The notes under the pieces are model-generated. The model made no database searches. It had not been told where the DNA came from and was given only the letters and a program-made list of their open reading frames with translations. This document shows, piece by piece, positions 40,925 to 50,350 of a stretch of 64,000 nucleotides of DNA (its first letter is position 1; each line of letters begins with the position of its first letter). The position numbers and the translations under genes are program-made. This stretch comes from Vicinamibacterales bacterium (GTDB lineage: Bacteria; Acidobacteriota; Vicinamibacteria; Vicinamibacterales; UBA8438). The stretch is from NCBI GenBank assembly GCA_958296065.1, contig CATQHX010000032.1, positions 1 to 64,000 of the forward strand, in the 5' to 3' direction.

Positions 40925-41138
40925 GCCAGGCGTTCTCGTCTTCCGGCGAGGCCCACTCGCTCAGGGTCGCGGAAACACCTTGCAGGTAGTCGTCCTGCAC
41001 CCGGGTGACTTTCCGAACGACCAAGTGGTCGTCCCGTGCCTCGAACGAGATGACGTCGCCGTCGTGGAGATCGAGATCGTCTCGCATGCGTTTTGGAATC
41101 GTCGTTTGCCCGCGCGCGGTGATCTTGGCGATGTCCAT
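40914..41138 (-). CDS. AbrB/MazE-family antitoxin
   Basis: A 74-residue antitoxin with an AbrB-type DNA-binding domain: MDIAKITARGQTTIPKRMRD, then DLDLHDGDVISFEARDDHLV. The acidic C-terminus (SEWASPEDENAWRDL) would bind the toxin. It overlaps the toxin gene, as expected for a coupled MazEF-like operon. Upstream on the minus strand, TTCCAG and CATAAT boxes 17 bases apart could form its promoter. Confidence 0.9.
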   Translation of the reverse strand: MDIAKITARGQTTIPKRMRDDLDLHDGDVISFEARDDHLVVRKVTRVQDDYLQGVSATLSEWASPEDENAWRDL

Positions 41139-41232
41139 GTGCCTATTATGCTCTATTCAAGGAGATTCTGGAATACCCACATGTACGTATTTCTGATTTC
41201 CAGCAACACTGTGAATGGCACCGATACGAACA

Positions 41233-43299
41233 TCAGATCTCGAACCCCACTGCCCGCATCAGTTCCAGCGCGTTGCCCTTCCCGACCACCCCCGGACGCA
41301 ACGTGTAGTCGAAGTGGAGCTTTCCGTTCGAGAGGTGATCCGTGAAATGGACGTTCTCGGCTCGCGGGCCCAGCGCGTCCGTGATTGCCGTCAGCGCCAG
41401 GTCGTGCGTCGTCACCAGGCCGATGGCGTCCCGTTGCACGAGGGCGCGGACGACCGCATCGGCGCCGATCCGACGGTCGTGCGAGTTCGTGCCGTGCAGG
41501 CATTCGTCGATCAGGAACAGGACCGGCATTGCGCCGGCCGGCACGCCGTCCCCGCGGGCACCGGCTGGCGCGTCGTCCTCGCGGGACGCGCCGTCGAGAC
41601 CGTCACGTTCCACCGCGTCGTCCGGGCTCGACGCCGGCGCCGAGGTCCTGGCCAGGATGGCCCTCAGCCGCACGATCTCGGCATGAAAGCGGGAACTGCC
41701 GTCCTGCAGCGAGTCGGTGATCCGGATCGAGGCGCCGACGGCCAGGGAGGACATCCGCAGCCGCCGCGCCCGCACCGGCGCCCCCGCCTGGGCGAGCACG
41801 GCGTTGACCCCGATGGCGCGGAGCAGCGTGCTCTTGCCCGACATGTTCGAGCCGCTCAGGACGAGCACCTGCGGCCGGCCGTCCAGGCGAACGTCGTTTG
41901 CGACGGCTCCGGCGTTCAGCAGCGGATGCGCGAGGGCTTCCGCCTCGAAACGGTGCGCCCCGTCCAGGGGCTCCGGCCAGACGTCATGGGGCCGCTCGAA
42001 GCGGTAGCCGGCGAGGGACGCCAGTGCCTCCATTTCGCCGACGGTGTCGAGCCAGGCGCCCAACTTCGGGCCCGACGCGAGGCGCCAGCGCTCGACGAAG
42101 TGCGCGAGGTGCACGTCCCAGACCAGGAAGAATCCGAAGAGCCGGGCGAACGCGTTGTGACGCGAATCCACCTGCTCCATCAGTCGGGTCAGCCGCGCCA
42201 CCTGCCTTGACGGCGCCTCGCCGCCCACGTCCAGCCGGGCGCGCAACCCGGCGAGGCGCGGCGCGCGGAAGCGTTCGGCTTCGAGCCGGCCGAGCACGGC
42301 GCCGAGCAGCGCGACATCCCGTGCCGCGCTGTCGATTCCCTTGAAGACCCGGGCCACTGTGGGCTGGACGCGCAACTGCACGATCGCCACCCCGACCACG
42401 GCCGCGACGAAGTACCAGCCCAGCAGCGACCGGACGCCGTCGCTCAGATCCAGCGAGCGTCCCGCCGCCAGTGCGTAGGCCGTACCGGCGGCGAGGGCCA
42501 GCGCCCCGGCGACCGATGCAATGCGTCCCGCCGCCAGCAGCCCCGGCGAATCGAACGCGGGCGGCGCCGCACCCCAGGCGGCGAGCGACTGCGCATCGAT
42601 CGCGGACCGCGTGTCGTTGCCAAGCACCGCCAGGTCCTCTCGCAGGTCCAGGTTGGGTGTGAGCTCGTCGACCGCCGCCTGCCTCGCGCGGACGACCGCG
42701 GGCGCGGCAGGGGCGAGCAGCCAGCCGGCGAGCGTCGCCATGCCGCGGCGGGTCCGGGCGGCGCAGAGGCGCTGGAACAGCGAGCCGTCGCCGAACAGGT
42801 CGAGGTCGGCCGCGTACAGGTGTTTCGGGTCGGCGAACTCGTCGCCGCGCTCGCCGGTCCCGGCCCAGGCGTCGTCCAGCCGCGCGAGGCCGCGGTCGTA
42901 GAAGGCGATGGCCCGTTCGAGCCGGCTGCGCTTGGTCTCTATCCGGTCGAGGCGAAACCCGAGCCAGACGACGCCGGCCACGGGCGCCAGCATCCACCAG
43001 CCGGAGTATCCCGCCCCGCCGACGATGCCGATCCCCAGCACCGCGGCCATGCCTACGAGGAGCAACCGGACCGTGCCGGTGGCGTGGTGCCGCCGGTCGG
43101 CGGCCGCGTGAGCCGCATGGCGGGCGCCGCGCCGCTTCTGGTAGTTGCGACGGGGATCCGGCGCGGTTGCCGGTGAGGTGGAGAGCCGTTCATTCTCGGC
43201 GGCGGATGTCGACGCGCTCGCAGAGGCTGCGGGCAATCGGGGCGCGGGCCTCTGGCCGCTACCCTGCGGCTGGTTGTCTTCCATGAAGTGTTCCGTCAT
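41233..43299 (-). CDS. Membrane-anchored MutS family protein
   Basis: A protein of about 688 residues with a MutS core and ATPase domain but without the mismatch-reading N-terminal domain. Two transmembrane helices (LLLVGMAAVLGIGIVGGAGY and WWMLAPVAGVVWLGF) precede the core, and further hydrophobic helices sit near the middle. The ATPase has Walker A SGSNMSGKSTLL, Walker B VLFLIDECLHGTNSHDR and the switch TTHDLAL. A charged insert (Pro/Asp/Ala-rich) separates the two Walker motifs. Such MutS paralogues are not mismatch-repair MutS; their role is unknown. The start is uncertain: ATGs at 43299 and 43284 are in frame, and 43299 has no clear ribosome-binding site. Confidence 0.82.
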   Translation of the reverse strand: MTEHFMEDNQPQGSGQRPAPRLPAASASASTSAAENERLSTSPATAPDPRRNYQKRRGARHAAHAAADRRHHATGTVRLLLVGMAAVLGIGIVGGAGYSGWWMLAPVAGVVWLGFRLDRIETKRSRLERAIAFYDRGLARLDDAWAGTGERGDEFADPKHLYAADLDLFGDGSLFQRLCAARTRRGMATLAGWLLAPAAPAVVRARQAAVDELTPNLDLREDLAVLGNDTRSAIDAQSLAAWGAAPPAFDSPGLLAAGRIASVAGALALAAGTAYALAAGRSLDLSDGVRSLLGWYFVAAVVGVAIVQLRVQPTVARVFKGIDSAARDVALLGAVLGRLEAERFRAPRLAGLRARLDVGGEAPSRQVARLTRLMEQVDSRHNAFARLFGFFLVWDVHLAHFVERWRLASGPKLGAWLDTVGEMEALASLAGYRFERPHDVWPEPLDGAHRFEAEALAHPLLNAGAVANDVRLDGRPQVLVLSGSNMSGKSTLLRAIGVNAVLAQAGAPVRARRLRMSSLAVGASIRITDSLQDGSSRFHAEIVRLRAILARTSAPASSPDDAVERDGLDGASREDDAPAGARGDGVPAGAMPVLFLIDECLHGTNSHDRRIGADAVVRALVQRDAIGLVTTHDLALTAITDALGPRAENVHFTDHLSNGKLHFDYTLRPGVVGKGNALELMRAVGFEI

Positions 43300-43484
43300 C
43301 GTGTCGCGGTTCGTCGAGGGCTGCTGTTGCTTACGTGGAAGTTCTTCCCCGGGTTCTGGGGGGGATGCGAAGGATGGTGGCGGCCCGGAGAGCACGCCGG
43401 CGATCCGCGACCGCCAGCCCGACAATCGTCGCCTTCGGCTCCGATTGCCGCCCAACCGGGCCTGACCGGGAGTCTGCGCCGCTT

Positions 43485-44840
43485 CTACTGCGCAGACCCC
43501 TGGCGGACGATGCCCCCGAAGTAGCCCGGCAGGTCCGGCTTCGTATCGCGCAGGATCTCGACGATGGCCTGCCGGTCACCGCGCGTCAGGTGCTCGTACC
43601 GCGAGTCGCGGTCGGCCCCCGACAGCACCTGCCACAGGCGCCGGTAGACGGCGTCCTTCGCGTCGGCCGGCAGCGCCTCGAACGCCGCCGTGTAGATCAT
43701 GTAGCTGCAAGGGTAGCGGAACAGCCGCGTGTCGAGGTCTATCTCCCGGAGCGTCCGCCCCAGCCGGTCGAACGGCCCGCGCGCCTCGAACGCCGCTTCG
43801 AAGCCGGCCGTGCCGGTCATCCGATCGGTCAGCGGCGACTCGTCGACGAACAGCATGTAGTCGACGAGCGCGCGCACCGCCGCGGGCAGCGTATCGTCGT
43901 CACCCCCCGCCGCGCGCGGTGTCGCATTCCCGTCCACCGTCCCCGGCGTGCGGAACAGCCCGCGGGAGGCGCGGCCCTCGTAGGCCGCGACCCGGAACTC
44001 CCACCCGGTCCGGATGAGCAGGTTCGTCATGTGCGTCTGGTGCTCCAGCACCATCAGCGCCGCGATGTCGCTGTACGGGGTCAGGTAGTCGGACGTGTCG
44101 AACCGGTCCTCGACGGTGGGCAGGTTGAAGTTGGCGTCGTCCTCCAGCAGCATGGGCTCGTCCGGATCGGTCGCCACCGTGTTGCCGACGTGCGGGCCCA
44201 GGCCGGTGTTACCGGTGACGTACCAGCCGCCCCAGCGTGACGAGATCGGGGTGCGCTGGTCGACGGGAATCGAGACGTACGGTACGCCCTCCGGATCGAT
44301 GACGGCGCTGCCGACGGCCAGCCCCGGCAGGCCGAGCGTCGCGTCCGAGACGTGGCATTCGAGACAGGCCTGGGGCCGCTGGAAACCGCGGGCGCGGCGG
44401 CGTTGTGAAAGCGCGTAGAGCATCACGCCCTGCCGCGGGTCGAGGGCGGCCAGCTCGAGTGCCGGAGCCCCGCGGATCCAGGCCACGGCGATGTCGTCGG
44501 TGAAGTAGATGGCGCGCGGGTTGTCCGGGCCGATGAACTCCGACTGCAGGCTGGTCTTCGAGAAGACGAGGGCCTGCGACTCGACGGGCACGTCGAGGGC
44601 GTCGAGTACGGCCGGCAGGAATCCGCGACGGGAGTCGAACGCGAGCGACGCCTCGCCGGTCCGTAGCCGCTCGTTCAACTGCGCCACCCGATCGGTTCGG
44701 GGGCGGGTGCCGTACTCGATGGCGGGATGCCGGAACGAGGCCGAGAAGCGTTCGGCCAGCGTCGCCGCGCCGGGGCCGGTCGTGGCGAGGAGCCCGCCGA
44801 CGATCACCGCGGCGCGGGCGATGGCCGCGCGGTTCGGCAT
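43485..44840 (-). CDS. Secreted monohaem cytochrome-like protein of unknown function
   Basis: A 451-residue exported protein with a signal peptide and one c-type haem motif CLECH (Cys159-His163). The rest is not a standard cytochrome c fold, though the sequence is typical of a family seen in Acidobacteria and Planctomycetes. His and Met candidates for the second axial ligand are present (for example LEHQTHMTNLL). It may carry electrons in an exported redox pathway. The start ATG at 44840 leaves only four bases after the small gene at 44845-45099, so both are probably co-transcribed. Confidence 0.78.
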   Translation of the reverse strand: MPNRAAIARAAVIVGGLLATTGPGAATLAERFSASFRHPAIEYGTRPRTDRVAQLNERLRTGEASLAFDSRRGFLPAVLDALDVPVESQALVFSKTSLQSEFIGPDNPRAIYFTDDIAVAWIRGAPALELAALDPRQGVMLYALSQRRRARGFQRPQACLECHVSDATLGLPGLAVGSAVIDPEGVPYVSIPVDQRTPISSRWGGWYVTGNTGLGPHVGNTVATDPDEPMLLEDDANFNLPTVEDRFDTSDYLTPYSDIAALMVLEHQTHMTNLLIRTGWEFRVAAYEGRASRGLFRTPGTVDGNATPRAAGGDDDTLPAAVRALVDYMLFVDESPLTDRMTGTAGFEAAFEARGPFDRLGRTLREIDLDTRLFRYPCSYMIYTAAFEALPADAKDAVYRRLWQVLSGADRDSRYEHLTRGDRQAIVEILRDTKPDLPGYFGGIVRQGSAQ

Positions 44841-44844
44841 CGTT

Positions 44845-45099
44845 CTACGGGAGGAAGACGAGCATGAACACCATGCCCGCGATGCTGAGGAGCGGGCCGA
44901 TCACGATCGGCCCGTAGACGGCCTTGATGACCCTGACGTCGGCCTCCAGCCGCGCGATGTCCGTTGCCAACGGCATGAGATCCGCCTTGGTGACGAGTTG
45001 CTCCCCAACTGGAATGGCCCCGGCCGCTGCCTTGGCCTTCGCCTCCGAGGCGCCCGCCTCGAGCAGGGCGTCGTAGACCTCGCTGACGATGACGCTCAC
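44845..45099 (-). CDS. Small coiled-coil protein with C-terminal membrane helices
   Basis: An 84-residue protein starting at GTG 45099: MSVIVSEVYDALLEAGASEA, then a helical segment VTKADLMPLATDIARLEADV, then one or two hydrophobic helices (VIKAVYGPIVIGPLLSIAGMVFMLV). The plan matches the DUF1640-like protein at 4321-4599, though sequence identity is low. Function is unknown. A longer frame extends upstream to 45285, but it has no conserved residues and would collide with the divergent DUF5916 gene start at 45279. Confidence 0.62.
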   Translation of the reverse strand: MSVIVSEVYDALLEAGASEAKAKAAAGAIPVGEQLVTKADLMPLATDIARLEADVRVIKAVYGPIVIGPLLSIAGMVFMLVFLP

Positions 45100-45278
45100 G
45101 ATTCCACTGTAACCGCCGCTGCCCGCGCTGACAACCGGCGCGAACCTCGCCGAAATTGCCGGGCAGGTATCCGATCCGCGCGGCAGCAGGGTGCCGGTTG
45201 AGACGCGGCGCTCCTGCGACCCGGCCGGCGCATTTCCGACCGGCCCTGTAAACTGTACAGGCTTCAAGTCGTCAATCC

Positions 45279-47591
45279 ATGCCACGGTCCCGCACCATTC
45301 TCGCGCTTGCTCTGTGCATGCTGACCGCCGCGGCGGACCTCGCCGCGCAGCCCCGCGGCGGACTCCGGATGGGCGGCCACGGACCGGATCGGCCGCGCGT
45401 CGACGACACGATCGTCACGTCCTCGGGAGCGGGCTACGGCATGCTCACGGGCCGACCGCGCGTCCGGGTGTCCCGGACCGACACGCCGCCGGAGATCGAC
45501 GGCCGTCTCGACGACGAGGTGTGGCGCACCGCGGCGATGCTCTCGGAGTTCGTGCAGCAGGCGCCGCTCGACGGCGCCCCCGCGACCGAGGACACCGAGA
45601 TCTATATCTCCTACGACAGCGAGCACATCTACTTCGCCTTCTACCTCCACTACTCCGACCCGAGCATCATGCGGGCCAACCGGGTGGACCGCGACACGGC
45701 GTGGCAGGACGACCTGATGACGGTCTACCTCGACACGTTCATGGATCAGCAGGTCTGCTACGACTTCGACCTCAACGGCTACAACGTGCAGGGCGACGGC
45801 ATCATCAACGCCAGCCAGTCGCGCGGCGGTCCGATTCCCATTGCCGACCGATCCTGGGAGGCGCTGTTCTACAGCGGGACGCAGATCGTCGAGGACGGCT
45901 ACACGGCCGAGATGGCGATCCCGTTCAAGAGCTTCCGGTATCCGGAACGGCCCCCCGGCGTGGAGCACCGCTGGGGCTTCCAGTTCGTCCGCGAGATCAA
46001 GGGCAAGAACCAGGAGAACGTGGTCTGGGCTCCGATGTCGCGCGATGTCCAGAGCTTCATGGCGCAGATGGGCGTGCTCGAGGGGATGACCGACCTGTCC
46101 ACCAGCCGCAACCTGGAGATCCTGCCGTCGTTCACCGCCATCCAGTACAGCTCGATTGACAGTGAAACCGGGGAGTTCGTCAACCGGGGCACGGACCCCG
46201 AAGGGGGCGTGAACGTCAAGTACGGCATCACGTCGAATCTGACCGCCGACTTTACCGGCAACCCCGACTTCTCGCAGATCGAGTCGGACCTGCCGCAGAT
46301 CGAGGTCAACCAGCGCTTTCCTCTCTTCTTCCCGGAGCTGCGGCCCTTCTTCCTGGAGGGCGCGGAGATCTTCGAGTTCGTCTCACCCGTCGATCTGGTG
46401 CACACGCGGACGCTCGTCGACCCGAACGTCGGGGCGAAGCTGACCGGCAAGGTGGGCAACACCACGCTCGGCATGATGGTGACCGACGACGAGGCGCCGG
46501 GGAAGCGGGACGATCCGAACGATCCGGGGTTCGGCAGGACCGCGCAGGTGGCGATCGGTCGGGCGCGCTACGACCTGTACTCGGAGTCGCACATCGGTGC
46601 GCTGGTGACGGACCGCGAGTTCCTCGACGGGTACAACCGCGTGGGGGGCGTCGACGGCCAGTTCCGGCTGAGCCAGGCCACGCGCTTCAACTTCGTGGCG
46701 TTCCAGTCGCAGGACCGGGACGAGCAGGGCGTCGAGCGCGAGGGGCCGATGCTGGGCGCGATGGTCGCGCACGAGGGCCGTAACCTGCAGGCCAGGTTCT
46801 TCGGGGCGCGCATCGACCCCGACTTCCGCACCGACGTCGGGTTCCTCCAGCGCGTGGACCAGCGGCTCGGGGGCGCCAACGTGGGGTACCGCTGGTGGCC
46901 GGAGCACTGGCTCATCAGTTGGGGGCCGATGCTCGACTACCAGCTCAGCTACACCCACGCGGGCATCCGGGAAGACGAAATCATCGATGCCGGGTTGAAC
47001 TTCGACTTCTCCCGGAACATCAACGTCTCCGGGAACGCCATCCAGGCGCACGAGCGCTTCGGAGGCGTGGATTTCGACCGCCGCAACTACAACCTCTCCA
47101 CGTTCATCAGCACGAGCCGCCTGTTCTCGCTCGGCGGCAGTTACCGGTGGGGGGACGAGATCTTCTACATCGACCGCCGGAACCCGTACCTGGGACGCGG
47201 CAACAGCGCGTCGCTGTCCGCCACCATCCGGCCGTATCCGCGGTGGTCGTCGCAGCTCAACCTCGTCACCAGCCGCTTCTTCGACGTCCGCAACACCAGT
47301 CGCGAGGTGTTCAACGTGCAAGTGCTGCGGGCGCTGTCGACGTTCACGTTCACCGACCGGTTGCTGCTCCGGAACATCACCGAGTACAACTCGTTCCGGG
47401 GCACGCTGGGGTCGAACCTGCTTCTCACCTACCGCATCAACGCGCTGACCGTCTTCTACGTCGGCTACGATGATCACTACCGGCAGGAGGACCTGATCGA
47501 CGTGCACGATTCGCGGTTCTTCCAGTCGACCGCCTTCCGGCGGACGAACCGTGCGCTGTTCACCAAGCTGCGGATTCTGTTCCGTTACTGA
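45279..47591 (+). CDS. DUF5916 protein with N-terminal CBM9-like domain
   Basis: A 770-residue secreted protein with signal peptide (residues 1-22, ending DLAAQ). The first domain (about residues 60-240) resembles carbohydrate-binding family 9: PPEIDGRLDDEVWRTA, then DTEIYISYDSEHIYFAFYLH and QDDLMTVYLDTF. The C-terminal two-thirds is the DUF5916 region, with beta-barrel-like strands (for example FRLSQATRFNFVAFQSQDRD) and a terminal aromatic residue (ILFRY) that suggests an outer-membrane protein. It may bind or import carbohydrate, but no transporter function is proven. Divergent from the small gene at 44845. Confidence 0.88.
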   Translation: MPRSRTILALALCMLTAAADLAAQPRGGLRMGGHGPDRPRVDDTIVTSSGAGYGMLTGRPRVRVSRTDTPPEIDGRLDDEVWRTAAMLSEFVQQAPLDGAPATEDTEIYISYDSEHIYFAFYLHYSDPSIMRANRVDRDTAWQDDLMTVYLDTFMDQQVCYDFDLNGYNVQGDGIINASQSRGGPIPIADRSWEALFYSGTQIVEDGYTAEMAIPFKSFRYPERPPGVEHRWGFQFVREIKGKNQENVVWAPMSRDVQSFMAQMGVLEGMTDLSTSRNLEILPSFTAIQYSSIDSETGEFVNRGTDPEGGVNVKYGITSNLTADFTGNPDFSQIESDLPQIEVNQRFPLFFPELRPFFLEGAEIFEFVSPVDLVHTRTLVDPNVGAKLTGKVGNTTLGMMVTDDEAPGKRDDPNDPGFGRTAQVAIGRARYDLYSESHIGALVTDREFLDGYNRVGGVDGQFRLSQATRFNFVAFQSQDRDEQGVEREGPMLGAMVAHEGRNLQARFFGARIDPDFRTDVGFLQRVDQRLGGANVGYRWWPEHWLISWGPMLDYQLSYTHAGIREDEIIDAGLNFDFSRNINVSGNAIQAHERFGGVDFDRRNYNLSTFISTSRLFSLGGSYRWGDEIFYIDRRNPYLGRGNSASLSATIRPYPRWSSQLNLVTSRFFDVRNTSREVFNVQVLRALSTFTFTDRLLLRNITEYNSFRGTLGSNLLLTYRINALTVFYVGYDDHYRQEDLIDVHDSRFFQSTAFRRTNRALFTKLRILFRY

Positions 47592-47717
47592 CCCGGGGAG
47601 TCCGGATATGGGATTTCCCGGCGGTCACCGGAGGGCTTGGGGCGATTCGACTCGCGAATGCGGACGCTTCCCGGGGACGCACTACCGACTGGGGGGCACG
47701 AAAGATCGGGGTGACGC

Positions 47718-48146
47718 ATGAGTGACGATGTCGGGAAGATCGAGAAGTCGGACGCGGAGTGGCGTGAACTGCTGTCGTCCGAGTCCCATGCCGTGCTGCG
47801 CAAGGAGGCGACCGAGCCGCCCGGCTCGAGCGAGCTGAACCACGAAAAGCGCGAGGGAACTTTCGTCTGTGCGGCCTGCAACCTGCCGCTCTTCGAGTCG
47901 TCCGCCAAGTACGAGAGCGGGACCGGTTGGCCCAGCTTCTTCGACGCCATGCCCGGCTGCGTCGACACCAGGACCGATTTCAAGCTGATCCTGCCACGCA
48001 CCGAGTACCACTGTGCGCGTTGCGGCGGGCACCAGGGGCACGTCTTCAAGGACGGCCCGCACCCGACCGGACAGCGCTACTGCAACAACGGCGTGGCGCT
48101 GCGGTTCGTCCCGGCCGGCGAGGATCTGCCGCCGCTGCGCGATTGA
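47718..48146 (+). CDS. msrB: Peptide-methionine (R)-S-oxide reductase
   Basis: A 142-residue cytoplasmic MsrB that reduces methionine-R-sulfoxide in proteins. Zinc is held by two CxxC pairs (Cys51/Cys54 in CAAC and Cys99/Cys102 in CARC). The catalytic Cys122 sits in RYCNNGVALRF, preceded by GHVFKDGP. The N-terminus (SDAEWRELLSSESHAVLRKEATE) and GTGWPSFF are family hallmarks. No signal peptide is present. It shares direction with the PQQ-like propeller gene, which starts only eight bases after its stop. Confidence 0.97.
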   Translation: MSDDVGKIEKSDAEWRELLSSESHAVLRKEATEPPGSSELNHEKREGTFVCAACNLPLFESSAKYESGTGWPSFFDAMPGCVDTRTDFKLILPRTEYHCARCGGHQGHVFKDGPHPTGQRYCNNGVALRFVPAGEDLPPLRD

Positions 48147-48153
48147 GGCCGCG

Positions 48154-49395
48154 ATGTCCGGGACAGTGCGGTGGCTGGTGGCTTTGTTCGTGACGGTCGC
48201 GATACAGGCCGCGTCCGCCCAGGAGTGGACCGGATGGCGCGGTCCGGAACGTGACGGGATCGCGCCGGCTTCGCAGACGCCGGAGACGTGGCCCGAGGCA
48301 CTCGCCCGCGCGTGGCGGGTCGAGGTTGGTGAGGGCTACTCCTCGCCGGTGGTTTCCGGGGTGCGTGTCTTCGTCCACAGCCGGGAGGGTGATGCCGAGG
48401 TCGTGACCGCGTTCGAGCTGTCGAGCGGCGCGCGCCTCTGGCAACAGGACTACCCGGCGCGTTACGTCCAGAACACCATCGTTCCTGGTGGTCTGCCGGG
48501 TCCGTTTGCGACGCCGGCCGTGGATGGCGGGCGCGTGTTCACCCTCGGCGCGGCCGGGATTCTGTCGAGCTGGGACGCGGCGTCGGGCGCGCTGCTCTGG
48601 CGGAACGACTACTCCGCGTCGGTGCAGGTGACCGGCCTGTTCTGCGGCACCTCGGCTTCGCCGCTGGTCGCCGGCGGGATGCTGATCGTGCAGGTCGGCA
48701 GCGACGCCGGCGGTGGCCGCGTGCTCGCGCTGGATCCGGCGACAGGCGAGGAGGTCTGGGTCTGGCGGGGCGTCGGTCCCGGATATGCGTCGCCGGTCGT
48801 GGTCGAGATCGAGGGGCAGCGCCAGGTGGTGACGTTGACCGAATCGTCTGTCGTCGGGCTCGATGCGGCCAACGGCGAGCTACTCTGGAGCGTGCCGTTC
48901 ACCGACGAATGGCACGAGAACATCACGACGCCGGTCTGGACGGGTGAGCACTTGGTGGTCTCCGGCCCCCGCCAGGGGACGCACGCGTTCACGATCCGGC
49001 GTGAAGGCGACGACTGGCAAGCGGCGCCCGCCTGGAGCAACGCCCGGGTGACGATGTACATGAGCTCGCCGGTGCTGGCCGCCGGCACGCTCTACGGGCA
49101 CTCGTCGACGCGCAGCGGCCAGTTCGTGGCGCTGGACTCCGCCACGGGCGCCGTGCGGTGGGCGAGCGAGGGGCGCGAGGGCGACCACGCGTCCGTGCTG
49201 CTCGCAGGTGACGATCTCCTGCTGTTGACCAGCGACGCCGAGCTGTTCGTGGCGGAGCGGAACGCGGAGGCGTTTTCCGTCGCGCGCCAGTACGAGGTCG
49301 CCGACGGGGCCACATGGTCCATGCCGGTTCCCTTGCCCGACGGCTTGCTCGTCCGGGACGCGACCAGCCTCTTGCGCCTCGTTCCGGTCGACTAG
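48154..49395 (+). CDS. Secreted PQQ-like beta-propeller protein
   Basis: A 413-residue exported propeller with signal peptide MSGTVRWLVALFVTVAIQAA. It opens EWTGWRGPERDGIAP and has blades such as VTAFELSSGARLWQQDY, LSSWDAASGALLWRNDY and VVGLDAANGELLWSVPF. Like its paralogues, it resembles PQQ-binding-like repeat proteins, but the cofactor is unproven. ATG 48154 follows the msrB stop by seven bases, so the two are co-transcribed. The dispersed repeat copy C begins at its stop codon. Confidence 0.87.
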   Translation: MSGTVRWLVALFVTVAIQAASAQEWTGWRGPERDGIAPASQTPETWPEALARAWRVEVGEGYSSPVVSGVRVFVHSREGDAEVVTAFELSSGARLWQQDYPARYVQNTIVPGGLPGPFATPAVDGGRVFTLGAAGILSSWDAASGALLWRNDYSASVQVTGLFCGTSASPLVAGGMLIVQVGSDAGGGRVLALDPATGEEVWVWRGVGPGYASPVVVEIEGQRQVVTLTESSVVGLDAANGELLWSVPFTDEWHENITTPVWTGEHLVVSGPRQGTHAFTIRREGDDWQAAPAWSNARVTMYMSSPVLAAGTLYGHSSTRSGQFVALDSATGAVRWASEGREGDHASVLLAGDDLLLLTSDAELFVAERNAEAFSVARQYEVADGATWSMPVPLPDGLLVRDATSLLRLVPVD

Positions 49396-49498
49396 GAGCT
49401 TGCGCCGCAGAACGCAGCGGCGAAGTGCTGCGGCGCAAACTCATGGAGCGGGGGGATGGGCCGAAACGCCGAGCCCGCGAGGCGTTTCGGGGCGCTAG
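49395..49498 (+). repeat. Dispersed double-hairpin repeat, copy C
   Basis: This is the best-preserved copy. A first hairpin (TTGCGCCGC...GCGGCGCAA) is followed by a GGATGGGCCG spacer and a second hairpin (CCGAAACGCC...GGCGTTTCGG) before GGGCG. It begins at the stop codon of the propeller gene. The reverse complement of copy A (4598-4702) matches it over about 100 bases with few differences. Confidence 0.85.
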
Positions 49499-49654
49499 CG
49501 TGCCGTGCGCAATGAACTGGAACCGGCAGCAGTCTACCGGTGCGACCCGGTCGCCGATGCCTGACGAACGTCACGCCGGGGAGCTCCACGCACGGGATAT
49601 CAGCCGCCGGAACGAATCACCGCGGTCCGCCGATTCTCACGCCGCATACCAGTG

Positions 49655-50215
49655 ATGACCACCGGCCGGCGCATCGCCCTCGGCTTCTGGCTGACCGTGA
49701 CGGTCGCTCTCAGCGCGTTGTACGTCGCGCGGCCGGACCTCATCGAACCGGCGCGGCTCGTCGGCGTGCTTCGGCAGTCGGGTCCTTTCGTCATGCTCGG
49801 CTACGTCGTAGTGAGCGTCGTGCGTCCCGTGACGCTGATTCCGAGCACGGTGCTGATCGTCGTCGGGACGCTCCTCTTCCCGGATCGCTACTGGACGGTG
49901 TTCGCCGTTTCGCTCGGCGGCGTCGTTGCATCGGCCGCGCTCATCTACTACTTCTTCGATTTCCTCGGTCTGGCCGAGTTGTTCGAGCGGCGGCACGCGG
50001 CGCGCGTACGCTGGCTGGAGGAGCAGATACGCCTGCGCGGCTTCTGGATCGTCGTCGGCTGGTCGGTCTTCCCCGCCGTGCCGACCGACGCCATCTGCTA
50101 CGTCGCCGGCTCCCTGCGCATGCCGATCGGCAAGTTCCTGCTCGGTGTGACCCTCGGCGAGATTCCGGTGGTCGCGTTCTATGTTACCGGGGGGACGTGG
50201 CTGTTCGGAACCTGA
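49655..50215 (+). CDS. VTT-domain (DedA/SNARE-associated) membrane protein
   Basis: A protein of about 186 residues with five or six hydrophobic helices. The central VSVVRPVTLIPSTVLIVVGT and the later WSVFPAVPTDAICYVAGSLR carry the conserved Arg/Pro and the re-entrant-loop Gly/Pro of the VTT domain. DedA-type proteins translocate lipids or influence membrane potential; the exact role here is unknown. A GTG at 49652 is directly before the ATG at 49655; I prefer the ATG. Confidence 0.85.
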   Translation: MTTGRRIALGFWLTVTVALSALYVARPDLIEPARLVGVLRQSGPFVMLGYVVVSVVRPVTLIPSTVLIVVGTLLFPDRYWTVFAVSLGGVVASAALIYYFFDFLGLAELFERRHAARVRWLEEQIRLRGFWIVVGWSVFPAVPTDAICYVAGSLRMPIGKFLLGVTLGEIPVVAFYVTGGTWLFGT

Positions 50216-50350
50216 CGGGTGACCTGTCGGCCCTCAGGCTTTGGCAGTCGGGTTCGTTCGAGCCGAGCGCTGGCGCTCCACGGGCGCCGGTGATGCGTTC
50301 CCGCGTCAGCGTTGGGGGCGACGCGGCCCGCACGATGGCATGGCGCCGAA

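Noticed and set aside
41233..43299. Canonical MutS mismatch-repair protein
   Set aside because: The mismatch-recognition domain is absent and membrane helices replace it, so it is a MutS paralogue of unknown role.
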